From: Coenobita brevimanus | Taxonomy: Eukaryota; Arthropoda; Malacostraca; Decapoda; Coenobitidae | DNA length: 64,000 nucleotides | Assembly: GCA_032717465.1 (NCBI GenBank) | Contig: CM064713.1 | Span: 13,741,360-13,805,359 of the forward strand | Direction of reading: 5' to 3' | Program-made: the position numbers and the translations under genes | Notes under the pieces: generated by a model | Seen by the model: only the letters and a program-made list of their open reading frames with translations | Database searches by the model: none | Told to the model about the DNA's origin: nothing | Shown: piece after piece, positions 1-12,016 of the stretch | How positions within the stretch are numbered: position 1 is the first letter of the stretch | Layout of the letters: every line of letters starts with the position of its first letter

Positions 1-382
1 ATTCGTCATCGAGTTCCCGTGGGCAATAGACGGAGGGCAGCTATGGGCCGTCATCGGGGCCCCGACTCCCTGACGGGACCGCAGACGAAACGTGGCAGTG
101 GGCCGTTGCTGGACTGTGGCTATGGGCCATTGCCAAAGTCCTGTATGGAAGGCGACGTGCAGACGAGGAGCGGCTATGGGCCGTCGCCGGTGTCGTGCCC
201 TCCGAGTTAACTGCAGAAGGAGGGGGAGTGTACTGTTCTCTCCCCTCGTGTGGCTTTTGGCCGTCACGGGCTCTGCAGGGGGGTTGAGCTACACCTGTCG
301 GAGCAGCTATGGGCCATCTCCTCTTTTGGGGCCTGGCTATAGGCCATGGCCTTTTTACTGTGCGGCTATTGGCTGTCACAAG

Positions 383-622
383 GGAGCGGCTATCGGCTGT
401 CGCCTTTTTATTGGAGCGGCTATTGGCTGTCGCCTTTTTATTGGAGCGGCTATTGGCTGTCGCCTTTTTATTGGAGCGGCTATCGGCTGTCGCCTTTTTA
501 TTGGAGCGGCTATTGGCTGTTGCCTTTTTATTGGAACGGCTATGGGCCATCTCCTTTTTGCTAGAGCGGCTATGGGCCATCTCTTTATTACTAGAGCGGC
601 TATGGGCCATCTCTAGGGTTGT
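383..622. repeat. 30-bp minisatellite, about 8 units
   Basis: Eight consecutive units with starts spaced exactly 30 bp (383, 413, 443, 473, 503, 533, 563, 593). The unit opens GGAGCGGCTAT and ends CTTTTTATT; the last two units begin TAGAGCGGC. Looser copies of the CTATGGGCC core extend back to about position 40. A 30-bp period keeps one frame open per strand, so the open frames here on both strands follow from the repeat and are not taken as genes. Confidence 0.93.
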
Positions 623-639
623 GCAGCTATGGGCGGTCG

Positions 640-1258
640 CTGGGGTGCTGCTTAGAGCTGGTAGTTCAACTCCACCCCGATCCTGGCGAGGGTTAGCTCG
701 CCCGGAAGGTATGGTAGTGCACTCAGACTGGAGTGGTCGCGGCGGGTGCACTCCGGGGAATAGGGGCGCGCAGCCCAGGGGGACTTATGTCCGTACTGAA
801 TGGACATGGCACGCACACCATCTACCCCTCCGTAGTCTCCTTCTGGGGGTGTAGTGGCGCCCTGTGTTGCCACAGCTGGTATTTCACAAATGGCTAAAAA
901 TCTGATTCATCAGCCTGGAAAACAAATTACATTTTTAAATACAGTATGATACTGAATCAACAGGACTCTTTTGTTGTGTGCTGGCCTTTTATTTTTTTAT
1001 ATATATGCATATATATATATTTTTTTTTTACCTACACAACAGCACAATGTTAAGCTCCATCCACACTAGGGTCGTGCCGCGTGATCTCTTCCGCCCAACT
1101 CATGTTGCTGATGCTGGTGATGTCCATACTAGGACAGTGCAATGGGCAGCAAATACCAGTTACTACTGAGCTGCAGGAGGATGATGATGGATAACAACAT
1201 CACAGCAGGTCATGAGACTGTGATGAGCACTGTGTCACTATGTTGTGCCAAAGAGAAA
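640..1258. other. No gene seen; GC-rich then AT-rich spacer
   Basis: GC-rich to about 870, then AT-rich with a TATATA/poly-T patch at 1000-1030. No recognisable protein, RNA or mobile-element signature. Confidence 0.6.
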
Positions 1259-1382
1259 AGGAATAGGAAAAAGAAGTCGTGGTGCAAGAATGGATGTCTC
1301 GACATCGTTTTAAATTTGCAAGGAATAGGAAAAAGAAGTCGTGGTGCAAGAATGGATGTCTCGACATTGTTTTAAATTTGCA
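1259..1382. repeat. 62-bp direct tandem duplication
   Basis: Two copies in a row, period 62, differing at one or two bases (ACATCG versus ACATTG). Each begins GGAATAGGAAAAAGAAGTCG. No coding meaning seen. Confidence 0.9.
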
Positions 1383-1931
1383 CTTCTTAAGTTCTTTCCT
1401 TGTACGGCTTGTTTTTCATCTGCCAGATACATGGATGCATCTTCAGCAGTTCTACAAAATGTTGGGTGTTGCCCCTTGACCATTCAATACCAGTACCGTA
1501 CTGTACATTCTTCTGACACTGCCTCGTACTGCAGATAAAAAAAGGCCATAACAGAAGCCAGACAGCTACTGTGAGGGCATCGTGGCAAGTGCTGTCACCA
1601 TGAAATGTCCCTTGGCCAGATATACCAGAAGCATGTGGCACAGACCCACCGCGGCAACAAAACCCGAGTTGGGCAACATGACGTGCAACAGAGCATGACC
1701 TCTAGTGAGGGCGGGACTTTAGTCTACACAGCAGATCCACTATGGCTGCTGGTGCTGTGTTGAAACAACTCACATTTTAGCATTGTGCACAGTGGCTACT
1801 GTATATGGTACACAAGTGTACCAGTTCCCCACCTAACCTACCCAACCAAGTTCACCACCACAGGACAGTTCATCTGATCCACTGTGGTTGCTGGTGTGGT
1901 GATTGGGTAATTACGTGTTGGTGTTGCACAT

Positions 1932-2042
1932 TCATCATTCATTCATTGCCAGATGCCATGTATCCCAGACGGGGTGGCCAATGGCTTAGAGTTAATTGTT
2001 TTACAGGGAGGGGCACTAATCCTCCACCAACCCCACTTGACA
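1932..2042 (-). mobile_element. 5'-truncated SINE body (5S/RTE-chimera family)
   Basis: Read on the minus strand this matches the body of the 5S-headed SINE at 41916-42100. It has the same GTGCCCCTCCCTGTAAAA block, the same GGCCACCC...GGGATACATGGC block and a (GAAT)n tail next to TCTGGCAATGAATGAATG. The 5S-derived head is missing, so this copy is truncated at its 5' end. Confidence 0.8.
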
Positions 2043-2439
2043 CATACAGTAGCTAATTATTGTACACAAGATTATCAATCTTCATGTTTTCCACATCCCC
2101 TGTCTTTTACCATGTAGTGTTATTATCATCACTTTGGGCAGGGGTTAAAAGAAATAATAATAATAATACTTTGCCACAAGGTCACTGCCTTTCCATATTT
2201 CCTATTAAAACTAGTCTTTCAGAGGTTACATGTTATGCTTCCTAAATTACCAAAGTTTCAGAGAATTCTTTTTAATGATATCTGTGAAATACATAAAGAC
2301 TGGTTTAGGCTATATAACATCACACATTCTGTCACCTCAATGAAGGTACCAGCAAGCACTAATCTTGCTGCCAAATATATTCCTTACTTTTGGCATACTG
2401 TACTTTGAAATTTCCAGCTGATATGTTAGGTTTGGACAA

Positions 2440-2700
2440 TTTCAGTTATGTCAGGAATGGTTAGGTATTGGTTAGGTTATGACAGGATTGGATTGGTTGT
2501 TTCAATAAATTAGGTTATGAAAGAGTAGATTAGGGTTATTGAGGCTCATACTTGGGATTTGGCCTGACAGATATTTCCGGGGTCTCTAGGTTAGGTTAAG
2601 TGGCAATCCTAGGTGGTTAAAGTCAGGGGTGTGTGGGGGTGAAGCCCCCAGTTAGGTTACTCTAGGTAAGGATGGGTTAGGTTAGGCTGGATTAATAGAC
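2440..2700. repeat. Interspersed TTAGG-like tracts
   Basis: Many GGTTAGGTTAGG-like words and single GTTAGG/ATTAGG words lie among unrelated sequence. TTAGG is the usual arthropod telomere unit. These are short degenerate interstitial tracts, not a telomere. A weaker cluster is at 43500-43555. Confidence 0.5.
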
Positions 2701-3217
2701 TTCCTACAGATTTGAATGTCTGGTGCACTAACACATCTCGTCGACAAGATAGTAATCATCGCACCATCAGTAAACAGGCTGCCACAGGCAAACTGGTGGC
2801 TTCATTAAATAACCCAAAAGAGGTGTAGTCTCTCGATTATCCGGATGGCCATTACCCGGACAATCCATTAAGCAGATGCTGTGACCTGGCTGTTTGAAAC
2901 CATTATTTGTAGTGGTATATTTTTTCATAATATCTGGACAAAAACTTGTGTCTGGGAAGAAATTATGGTCACGCAAATAATTTCCACCCAGACGGGCAGG
3001 AATAGCCCGCTGGCGCCACCATGTCTGGCTGGTTAGTTCACCCAGCGTCCTCTAGAGCCCCCCCCCTTGCTCAGTCTCAGTTAATGCATGGCGGTTGTTT
3101 AGTAAACATTTCCTTATTTCCTCTCAAACAGTTATTATGGCAGTGCATGTGGTTGCTTTTGTGGTTGTTTCCTACCTGCTTTAGGTCTTGCTATGCCTTG
3201 CATGCCTCTTCCTAGGG

Positions 3218-3258
3218 TGTGTTATGATGGCCCCTTCACCAGGGGCCATCATAACACA
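3218..3258. repeat. Perfect 17-bp inverted repeat (hairpin)
   Basis: The left arm TGTGTTATGATGGCCCC (3218-3234) pairs base for base with the right arm 3242-3258 across a 7-base loop TTCACCA. No terminator-like T run follows. It is isolated from any recognisable element. Confidence 0.9.
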
Positions 3259-3964
3259 TAGATATTCAAATACAATTAGTGACTCTGGAGAAGCGGGAGA
3301 TCCTGGGTAATACTGATGCATGAAAGTTGAATTGTGAGTGCTGCCACTGATTTATTCTAGCTTACTATATTGTACCATGATTTTATTCTATATTACCATG
3401 ATTTTATTCCATTTTACCATTTTGTGTGCCCACTGCATTTTTCTTGTGTAGCCATTTTTTTCATGTTTTCATGTCACTGCGGGGTATGGCCCTGCAGTGG
3501 TGAAGTGGTTGATGGGTCTTCTTGACAATGGTAATTGCTCGGCTGTTGTTTATAGGTCTACTTGACCAGACAGAGTTGTGTTAAACAACAAGAACAAATG
3601 ATGTATGATGTACCATTGTGGCCTTTAACACTGGCTTTCAAAAGGTTATGTACAAAGAGGGGCCAGGGGAGAAGTCCATTATCTGGACGGAGCCATTACC
3701 CAGACATGCCTTTGGCTCTATTACATCAGATAATCAAGGGATTACTGTACTGTATTTTTCCTCTACACTTTTTGCTGTCTAAAATAATTAGATAGCTATT
3801 TTTGTTGCATTAATAAAATTACTTTCCTAAAGATCATGAGATTGTAAGAAGACAGTTGCAATTGCTCCACCTATTTTTCACCAAAAAAAAATTAAAGGAA
3901 ACAAAATGAGTCTGTCCATTATAAAAAAAAGTTATACAGAGAAATGCAACAACACAGCAAGAAA

Positions 3965-4166
3965 TCTATCTATCTATCTATAGCCCGACGCCCTAATCCC
4001 GCAAAGGGTGGCCGCAGACAAAACACCTCCAAGTCGCTCTGTCACCCACCATTTGACTTCCCTCCCCCCAACTCACCCCCCCCTCCCTCATATATCTCTC
4101 AACTCCATCCATCCACCTCATCCTAGGTCTACCTCTCCCTCTCCCTCCCTCCACCTCACCTACATA
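3965..4166 (-). mobile_element. RTE retrotransposon 3'-end fragment
   Basis: On the minus strand this matches the last 200 bp of RTE copies A-C: a Pro/Arg-rich C-terminal coding segment, the GCGACTTGGAGG block, the GGCCACCC block, GGCGTCGGGC, then a (GATA)n tail. It carries only the 3' end, as expected from abortive reverse transcription. Confidence 0.82.
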
Positions 4167-4696
4167 TTGTAAATAAAAACAGCAAAGTGTATTTTTCCCC
4201 CTTTAGAGCAGAGGGGCCTGAGGCTGGGCAGGTGTAGTGTAGAACACTTAAGGACAGGAGGCTGACCTAAGCCCCTGGTAGTGTGTACAAGTCAGAAATA
4301 CCTGTGGGACTCCAACCACAGTGCACAGCCACAGGCCACTGTCCATTGTGACCCACACCACAATTAAAAAGGTAACAAAAGTGGTAACAAAGTAACAAAT
4401 AACTCAGCACAGAAAGTATACTCCCTCTGGCTACCTCTGGAACTTGAACCACAGCACATTTTGACCCGAGGGCTCTACCTCCACGCCACCATTAAAAAAA
4501 GTAACAAAGTGGGTAAAAAAGTGAATAACAAGTAACATCAAAGTAAATGTCCCTCCAATAAGACAGAGTAAACTGAGAGTAACAAATAACATCAGAGAGT
4601 AATGTCTGTCCATAGAGAAAATTCTCAGCACTAAGCAAAAAGACAAAACAAAATGTATATTCCATTAAAGTAAAACAAAAACTTATAATATGAATC

Positions 4697-5245
4697 AAAT
4701 CACACCAGGTGTGGGGGTGGGGCCTGCCGCTGTGTGGGGTGGTGGTAAATCACACCAGGTGTGGGGCTGGGGCCTGCCGCTGTGTGGGGTGGTGGTAAAT
4801 CACACCAGGTGTGGGGGTGGGGCATGCTGCTGTGTGGGGTGGTGGTACCAAATCACACCAGGTGTGGGGGTGGGGCCTGCAACTGTGTGGTTTGGTGGTA
4901 AATCACACCAAGTGTGGGGGTGGGGCCTGCCACTGTGTGGTATGGTGGTAACCAGGTGTAGGGGTGGGACCTGCTGCTGAGTGGGGTGGTGGTAAATCAC
5001 ACCAGATGTGGGGCTGGGGCCTGCCGCTGTGTGGGGTGGTGGTAAATCACACCAGGTGTGGGGGTGGGGCCTGCCGCTGTGTGGGGTGGTGGTAAATCAC
5101 ACCAGGTGTGGGGGTGGGGCCTGCCGCTGTGTGGGGTGGTGGTAAATCACACCAGATGTGGGGCTGGGGCCTGCCACTGTGTGGGGTGGTGGTAAATCAC
5201 ACCAGGTGTGGGGGTGGGGCCTGCCGCTGTGTGGGGTGGTGGTAG
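4697..5245. repeat. 50-bp minisatellite, about 11 units
   Basis: The unit starts AAATCACACCAGGTGTGGGG and ends GTGGGGTGGTGGT, with a 50-bp period (first starts 4697 and 4747). One unit carries a 3-base insertion near 4847-4850 and one is shortened near 4948. The array ends directly against the downstream end of the broken membrane-protein locus at 5250-5697. Confidence 0.93.
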
Positions 5246-5249
5246 CGAT

Positions 5250-6043
5250 GGTTCAGGTACAGTGCCGAGACACTGACCAACAGTTTGACCACAAACCACG
5301 CCACCACCCCCACCCAAGCCCCATTCCACACCTCCCACACCTGTATCACCCCAACTATGGCCTCCAGGGGGTGAAGCAGCTGGGCACAATAGATGGCACT
5401 CAGTGCCAGCTGCCAACTCAGCATACTGACACCCAGCATTACACTCAGCACCAACAGGACAACCTGAAACACGTCATTTTTGACAAACCAAAAGCCAACC
5501 CAAGTGGTGAGGAACCAACAGTGATAAACAATAAGCCAAGTTAGACCCGCGTTGAGCTCATACCGCAATTGTGAAGAAATTACCATCCCGGTCAATTCAG
5601 ACAACATTAGCCTACCGGGATAGTGACTATATTGTTCTCCTAATGACTTAATTGCCCAGTTAAGCCTTGATGGCTCAATATTATGTCGCAAAATTGTTTA
5701 CAGGAACACCATTCTCAACAAGTTTGTCAACAATATCAGAAATATCCTTACGGAAATAGGGAACACATGTTTTGACAAAAATGGTGAAACCTAAATCAGT
5801 AAGTGACACAATTACGAAGCAACAAGTTATGAGTACGAACAATATCTTTTTGAGGAGGGGCCGAATCCCGTTAGTGTTGACGGGGATAGTGGTGGGGCGG
5901 TAGACCCCGTTGTCCATGTGTACAACTGTGTGCCACATTTTGGGAGGAGCTAACTCATTCACCGTCTCCCTGACATGCAAGGTAAAGGTTGCTCCCGGAT
6001 TCCCGGTGTCAGCATAAGTCACTCCGTGCATACGACACAGGTA
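5250..6043 (-). pseudogene. Broken multipass membrane protein locus
   Basis: Two minus-strand frames abut. Frame 1 (6043-5681) opens just after a good splice-acceptor-like tract (CCCCCTTTTTCCCAG, 6058-6044) and reads YLCRMHGVTYADTG onward for about 120 residues, with one hydrophobic segment (ILFVLITCCFVIVSL). Frame 2 (about 5697-5250) is shifted and holds three or four hydrophobic segments (for example WLIVYHCWFLTTWVGFWFV and VVLLVLSVMLGVSML), then WNGAWVGVVAWFVV. Frame 2 has no early ATG and opens after a TAA, which suggests a frameshift or an intron junction rather than an independent gene. It runs into the 50-bp minisatellite. Order and spacing of membrane segments resemble the 268-residue protein at 44030-44836 (LRxE before segment 2, WN before the last segment). 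Function unknown. Confidence 0.45.
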
Positions 6044-6059
6044 CTGGGAAAAAGGGGGT

Positions 6060-6600
6060 ATTATTTTTAAATATTACCGAAACGTAACATAACTATAAAT
6101 AATTTTAAAATTAGTAAAACTAGCACCAATCTGAAAACTTGAAAATAATGAGTCCCGGTCGGTGCATTGTAACCCCGTTGCACCAGAGCAAATAACATTC
6201 AAATGCAAAACTCACCGCAACCGGGATGATAATAGCGGTAATTCACGTTTTATAGAACTAAGGTACTGTATATATAATAAGTTTGAAAGTTAAACGCTGC
6301 CAAAAGAAATACATCCGTATAACGATAAGCCATATTTTTCGTTAGGTCCTTAGATATTCAAATCCAATTAGCGACAATGTAGCGACCAGCTACATATTTT
6401 TCCACAGGTGCAGCGAATAATTAGCGATATTCCATACTATTATTCTAGATGGTGTAACCCTTGAATGCGGTGAGGTCGATTTTAGTTTATTCCAGTCATA
6501 TCCTGACGATTTTATTCGACTCAGGAAAAACTCTTGCAACTGTAAAGATCAGTTATATCCTTAAACCCCTTCATTGCTCAATACAAGCGCTCATTGGTTT
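6060..6600. other. AT-rich spacer, no gene seen
   Basis: AT-rich sequence upstream (minus-strand sense) of the membrane-protein locus. No convincing TATA/initiator pair, exon or repeat was recognised. Confidence 0.5.
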
Positions 6601-9192
6601 ATCTATCTATCTAGCTATAGCCCGACGCCCTAATCCCGCAAAGGGTGGCCGCAGACAAAACGCCTCCAAGTCGCTCTGTCACCCACCATTTGACTACCCT
6701 CCCCCCAACTCACCCCCCCTCCCTCATGTACCTCTCAACTCCATCCCTCCACCTCATCCTCGGTCTACCCCTCCCTCTCCCTCCCTCCACCTCACCCACA
6801 TACAATTACACCCTTTTAGTCAGTCTTTCGTTCTCCATTTTCTCCACATGTCCAAACCACCTCAGTGTATTTCTCCTAATCTTCTCAACCACATCCACAT
6901 CCACCCCACAACGTTCCTTCACTTCTTCATTCGTCAACCTGTCCCTCCATGTCACTCCACATGCTCCTCTCAAGTAAGTCATTTCCACTGCTCTTACTCT
7001 TGACTTGTTCCCCTCTTGCAGGGTCCACGCCTCGCTTCCATACGTCAGGGTACGGATCACAATACTATCATGCAGTGACTTCTTAACTTCCATACTCACC
7101 TCCCTATTTCTCATCACTACTTTCAGTGAACCAACAACCTTCCTTCCCTGCTGTACCCTTTCACGCACTTCATCCCCCAGTTCCATCCTTACTCATCACA
7201 CTACCCAAGTACTTGAATGCACTCACACTCTCCATATCCTCACCATTCAACCTCACTGTACATTCTGTGGCTTCATTCCTCTCAAACACCATAACTTTAC
7301 TTTTGTTTACATTAACTTTCAGCTTCCTCCTCCTACACACTGTCCCAAATTCATTCACCAAACCTTGCAGCTCCCATTCATCTTCACTCAACAATACTGT
7401 ATCATCAGCAAACAGCAACACCGGAATCTTCCAAATCTCTCACCCTTATTCATTAGAGCCACCCCCGCATCCACTGCCCTACCCTGCACCTCCTTTACAA
7501 CCCCATCCATGTATATATTAAACAGCCATGGAGACATCACACAACCCTGTTTCAGTCCCACATTGAGATCAAAGAACTCACTCAGCTCACCATCCACTCG
7601 CACCGTAGCCCTAGCTCCTTCGTACTGTACATACTGTACTCTTCACAGCATTCAACAATTTCCCCTCCACTAAATATATTCTTAGTACCTTGCACATACC
7701 TTGCCTATCTATTCTGTCATAAGCTTTCTCCAGGTCCATGAAGGCAGCATACACTTTCTTTCCCTTCTCTAGATACTTCCCCACTAAACATCTTAGAACA
7801 AATCTCTGATCTACACACCCTTTTCCCTTCCTAAATCCCCCTTATTCTTCTCCAACTAGCTCCTCTGTCATATGCCTAACCCTATCAATGAGTATTCTAC
7901 CATATATTTTACCAGTCACACTAAGAAGGCAAATACCCCTATGGTTACCACATACTTCTCTCTCCCCTTTTCCTTTATATAAAGGAACAATTATACCTGA
8001 TTTCCGGTCCTCTGGAACCCTTCCCTCTTCCCAAGCCAATCTACACAACTTCCATATCCACTCCACAACAATCTCACCCCCATACCTCATCATTTCACCA
8101 CACACTCCATCAATTCCTGGGGCCTTTCCCAACTTGATCTTCTTCACTGCTTCCACTACTTCCGTCCTACTGATCTCTTCCTCCCTCCTCTCATCTCTTC
8201 TTCTCCCAGCCATTCCCCAACCACTTGTACTCGCACTGCTGTCACACTCTACATTCAACAAATCCTCAAAGTGCTCCTTCCATCTCCTCAATTTCTCTCT
8301 CTTCTCCACCAACAATCTACAGTATTATTCCTATCTTTCACTCCCCTACTATTTCCCCTTTCAAACTGCCTTACTTTCTTTACCTCCTTCCAAAACAATT
8401 TTTTACTCTCCCTCCATTTCACACTCAGATTCCTCCCAAACTCTTCATCCACTTTCTTCTTACCGGTACTCTCCTTCACCAGTCTCTTAACCTCCCTTCT
8501 CCTACTCACATATAGCTCTCTCTTCTCTCTCTCATCTTCTCCCCTACCTCTACTCGCTAACCATTCACTATATGCCTTCTTTTGTTCCACAGCTCGTTTC
8601 ACCTCATCATTCCACCATGCTGTCCCTTGCACACCCTTGCATCTCCTCCTCACTCCACAAACCACCTCACACGCTGCGCCTATCTCTTCCGTAAATATCT
8701 TACATACATCTTCCACCCCTTCCATCTGCTCTAGCTCATACCTTCCCAATCTTTCTTCCACTATGCTCTTATACTCTGCCAGTTTCTCACTATCTTGCAA
8801 ATTCTCCACTCTTCTCACAGGGGCTGTTTCCTCCTGTCTTCCCCTTTGTCTCCTCAACCATTTTCTTTGCAGCTTTACCTTGGCAATCACTAAGTGATGG
8901 TCCGAGACTCCATTCCTCCACCCTCTCGCATCCAACACTTGTCTTCTCATTCGCTCATCCACACACACGTAGTCTATCATTGCTTATCATTGCCTTTCGT
9001 TCAACAAGTTCACCATCCATCCTCCTCATTACTCTCCATGTATACCGCGCGGTGGATCATCTCATGTCAAATGTAGATGTTGGCTACTGCCAACCCCTAA
9101 CCAGCACAGATGTCCACCAAAGCACTACCATTCCCATCTACGTCAGTTGGCACACCCCACTGACCAACCACTCCATCCACTCGTACATCTGG
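6601..9192 (-). mobile_element. RTE-type non-LTR retrotransposon, copy C (decayed)
   Basis: Minus-strand element with its (GATA)n tail at 6601-6620 and a 5' truncation at about 9192, inside the endonuclease domain. In order it holds the endonuclease C-terminal part (YTWRVMRRMDGE, then MIDYVCVDERM and VSDHHLV), a charged linker, then reverse transcriptase with KAPGIDGVCGEM, NHRGICLLS, LKQGCVMSPWLFN and LLFADDTVLLSEDE, and the C-terminal CGVTWRDRLTNEEV segment. The coding frame is broken into at least four pieces by frameshifts, and RT block 4-5 sequence is interrupted near 7610-7840. It is more diverged than copies A and B. Family assignment rests on the single-ORF AP-endonuclease plus RT layout and the short-tandem-repeat 3' tail. 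Confidence 0.88.
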
Positions 9193-9835
9193 TAGCAGCA
9201 AGAATAAACTAAAAAAGGATGTCACAGGATGGCACAGTACTGGCGCTTTTACAATCTCTTGCATGTTGATTAAGGAAACTACGTTGATACTACAAAGGCA
9301 TAAACAACATACAAGAGAAGAGTAGATGTAGTAAGCATAATAAATCGCTAAGGAAGAGGTGCTAGAGAGCCAACTTAACCAACGAGGATATGGGTGTTGA
9401 TAGCCTTGGTGGGTCCGCCTGTGTTGTATTTGGCGAGGTATAAGTGCCAGTGACCTCTATCCCACAGGCGTTATGAAGTACAGTAAATGTTTGCGTGCAA
9501 CCTTTGGACTGTCAGTAGATGGAACTTTTGAAGCCTTCAGTAATGAGTTATAGTCATTCTGTTTGCACCTTACTGATAATTAACTTTTTTTTTTTTCGGT
9601 TAATGGTTAAGGGCAGATTGGTGGGGTGGTTTGTCCACCAACAAAGGAGACTCGTTCCTATATCACAACTAAGGGTCATCGAATTTTATGCAATCACGAT
9701 TCAGTATTTCAATTGACTGGCCGTTTCTTCAGATAAAAACAATTCCATGTAAAAACAACCCATTTCACTTGATATTCTGTTAAATGTTATACTTTTGTGC
9801 TTCTTGTTTAAATTTCTGAATTCTCCCATCTCATA

Positions 9836-10100
9836 TTGTTGTTGTTGTTGCTGCTGCTGCTCCAGGCTCATCTGGATGTGAACCAAGTGGACTGCAGGCT
9901 GAATTCGACCTGCTGTAGTCCACCATTGTCCTCTCGGGGGATAGGCAGTTGAAAGGCGCTTGTATAACCAAGCAACAGAGTTGCCTGGTAACATTTGTGC
10001 CACCACGTGAAGGCGTCCCAATCCAGCACCCCATCCCATGTAACTGCGGCAAACAGGATTAGCATGATGAGTCCCACTGCTGCCTTCAGTACATTTGTTA
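9836..10100 (+). repeat. Interspersed repeat with (TTG/CTG)n start
   Basis: Begins with TTG then CTG triplets (9836-9860), followed by CTCATCTGGATGTGAACC. The reverse complement of 49868-49921 shows the same order: (TTG)n, then ACTCATCTGAATGTG, then a GTGGTGAACTAGACTGAAG block. This suggests a dispersed repeat family. Too short to classify. Confidence 0.4.
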
Positions 10101-10108
10101 CTTTGGTA

Positions 10109-10540
10109 GCCTGCTGGATCCTTTGCCCCACTTATACCTACACACCATCCATCCATGTTATTGCCTGCTGGATCCTTTGCCCCACTTATACCTACACACC
10201 ATCCATCCATGTTATTGCCTGCTGGATCCTTTGCCCCACTTATACCTACACACCATCCATCCATGTTATTGCCTGCTGGATCCTTTGCCCCACTTATACC
10301 TACACACCATCCATCCATGTTATTGCCTGCTGGATCCTTTGCCCCACTTATACCTACACACCATCCATCCATGTTATTGCCTGCTGGATCCTTTGCCCCA
10401 CTTGTACCTACACACCATCCATCCATGTTATTGCCTGCTGGATCCTTTGCCCCACTTATACCTACACACCATCCATCCATGTTATTGCCTGCTGGATCCT
10501 TTGCCCCACTTATACCTACACACCATCCATCCATGTTGAA
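10109..10540. repeat. 54-bp minisatellite, 8 units
   Basis: Eight units, starts 10109 to 10487 at exact 54-bp spacing, each with GCCTGCTGGATCC and ACACCATCCATCCATG. Units are nearly identical (one A-to-G change near 10402). As 54 is divisible by 3, repeated peptides appear in several frames on both strands; these are by-products. Confidence 0.95.
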
Positions 10541-10541
10541 G

Positions 10542-11037
10542 CCCCATCATCATCATCATCATCATGTTTATTATCATTATCCACATCATCATTGCTATCA
10601 TTATCATCATCACAACCATCATCACAATCGTAATCATTGTCATCATAATCATCACCACCTCCATCATCATTATCAGAATCATTATCACCATCTTTAGCAT
10701 CATTATCTACATTATCATCATTACCAATATCATCATCCCCACCAAAATCTTAACCATCGAAATCATTGTGACCATAAACATTATCATCACCACCATCATT
10801 ATCACTATCAAAATCATTATCACCATCTTTATCATCATTGTCTACATCATCATCACTACCAATATCATCACCACCATCATCTTCACAATCGTAATCAGTC
10901 ACCATAATCATTATCATCAACATCATCATCACTGTCAAAATCATCACCATCTTTATCATCATTATCTACTTCATTATCACTATCAATATCATCATCACCA
11001 CCATCATCACAATCGTAATCATCATCATCACCATCAT
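10542..11037. repeat. (CAT/ATC)n-rich imperfect trinucleotide tract
   Basis: Almost 500 bp built from CAT, ATC, CAC and ATT triplets with irregular interruptions. Low-complexity open frames on both strands (poly His, Ile or Asp) follow from the composition. Confidence 0.9.
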
Positions 11038-11073
11038 ATCCTCGTTTGTTCATTTCAGGAAAACAAATCACAG

Positions 11074-11757
11074 TTATGACAGGGTGTTGGCAAAGTGTTT
11101 GGACCCATGCCATATAAAAGGCTGTAGTGTATTTGACGTTGTTCTTTTCAGGGTTAACTGTGAAATAAACCTCAGAAAAATAGCTGGAGATGAGGAAAGG
11201 TCAAAAGGTAATCTCTTATACTTGAACATTCCTTTATGAGTGTTTATCACTACGAGCTTCTGGCTCTTTTCATCAACTGGAATTTGCAAATAAGGATTCT
11301 AGAGGTCAATCTTAGAGAACACATTGCCCTTACCAATTCCTGGCAATAACTCTTCGATTTTAGGAAGAAGATACTTATCACGTTGGATCTGCTTATTTAG
11401 CTCTTTAAAATCACCACATATTCTAACAGATTTCTTGTCAGCCTTCAATACAGGTACAACTGGTGCTGCTCACTAACTGCAAGAAATTGGTTCTAAAATG
11501 CCTTCCCTGACAAGCTTGTCTAAAGCATCTTCAACCATCTGCCTATGATGAAAAGGAACTGTGCGAGCCTTCATGAATTTTGGAGAAACCTCACTCTTAA
11601 CCTGTACCTTGGCTATGATGCCTGAGATAGGCTTGTTAGGGTCAATACAGTACTGGTCTAATAAATGGCTTGCAACCAAAACCTGCTGAACCTTAAAGTT
11701 TTCATCTAATCCAGCTAAATGAATTCCAACCCTGATCATAAGATAGTTGCCACACAA
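11074..11757 (-). pseudogene. gypsy reverse transcriptase N-terminal part (copy 1)
   Basis: The first frame (11757-11473) contains the pre-RT connector and ARTVPFHHRQMVEDALDKL followed by EGILEPI, a typical gypsy RT entry. It ends at a stop just before the expected P-V-V-P-V-K block. A second frame (11289-11074) has LQIPVDEKSQKLVVINTHKG and FDLSSSPAIFLRFIS, then leaves homology into unrelated residues. The YxDD catalytic part is absent from this copy. Confidence 0.8.
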
Positions 11758-11809
11758 ATTGTTATTAAGGGAATCCTCAACATAAAAGCAATGAGTTACC
11801 TCATGACTA

Positions 11810-12016
11810 TTATACTTTACCAGTGTCTGCCTTACCTATCACCTGTATATCTGAATTATCACAAGCAACTAATATTCTTCTGGAAGATTCAATGTCTAGC
11901 TTTAATAATCTTGCCCAATCACTTGTCAGAGTAGAGACTGCTGCTCCACTGTCAATTTCCAAAGGTACCTGTTTTCCATTAATTGTATAGTAAAAAAATC
12001 TGCTTTCACTGCACAT
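11810..12016 (-). pseudogene. gypsy aspartic protease (copy 1)
   Basis: Contains PLEIDSGAAVSTL, the DSGA active-site motif of retroviral-type proteases, followed by a short LIVACDNS-like stretch. Open for 68 codons only. Position between the Gag knuckle and RT fits the gypsy gene order. The counterpart in copy 2 is around 17990-18180. Confidence 0.75.

Noticed and set aside
41..751. 236-codon minus-strand frame and overlapping plus-strand frames
   Set aside because: They follow from the 30-bp minisatellite and high GC, without domain signs.
3954..4185. ACAGCAA as target duplication of the RTE fragment at 3965
   Set aside because: The right-hand word lies about 15-20 bp outside the end of RTE homology and the left one is not adjacent to the tail.
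6601..9192. Target duplication for RTE copy C
   Set aside because: No matching direct repeat could be found at the two borders.
9701..10534. 277-codon minus-strand frame with repeated MDGWCVGISGAKDPAGNN
   Set aside because: It is the 54-bp minisatellite read in frame, joined to unrelated sequence; equal frames exist on the plus strand.
10564..11113. His/Ile/Asp-rich frames
   Set aside because: Composition of CAT/ATC triplet repeats on both strands.
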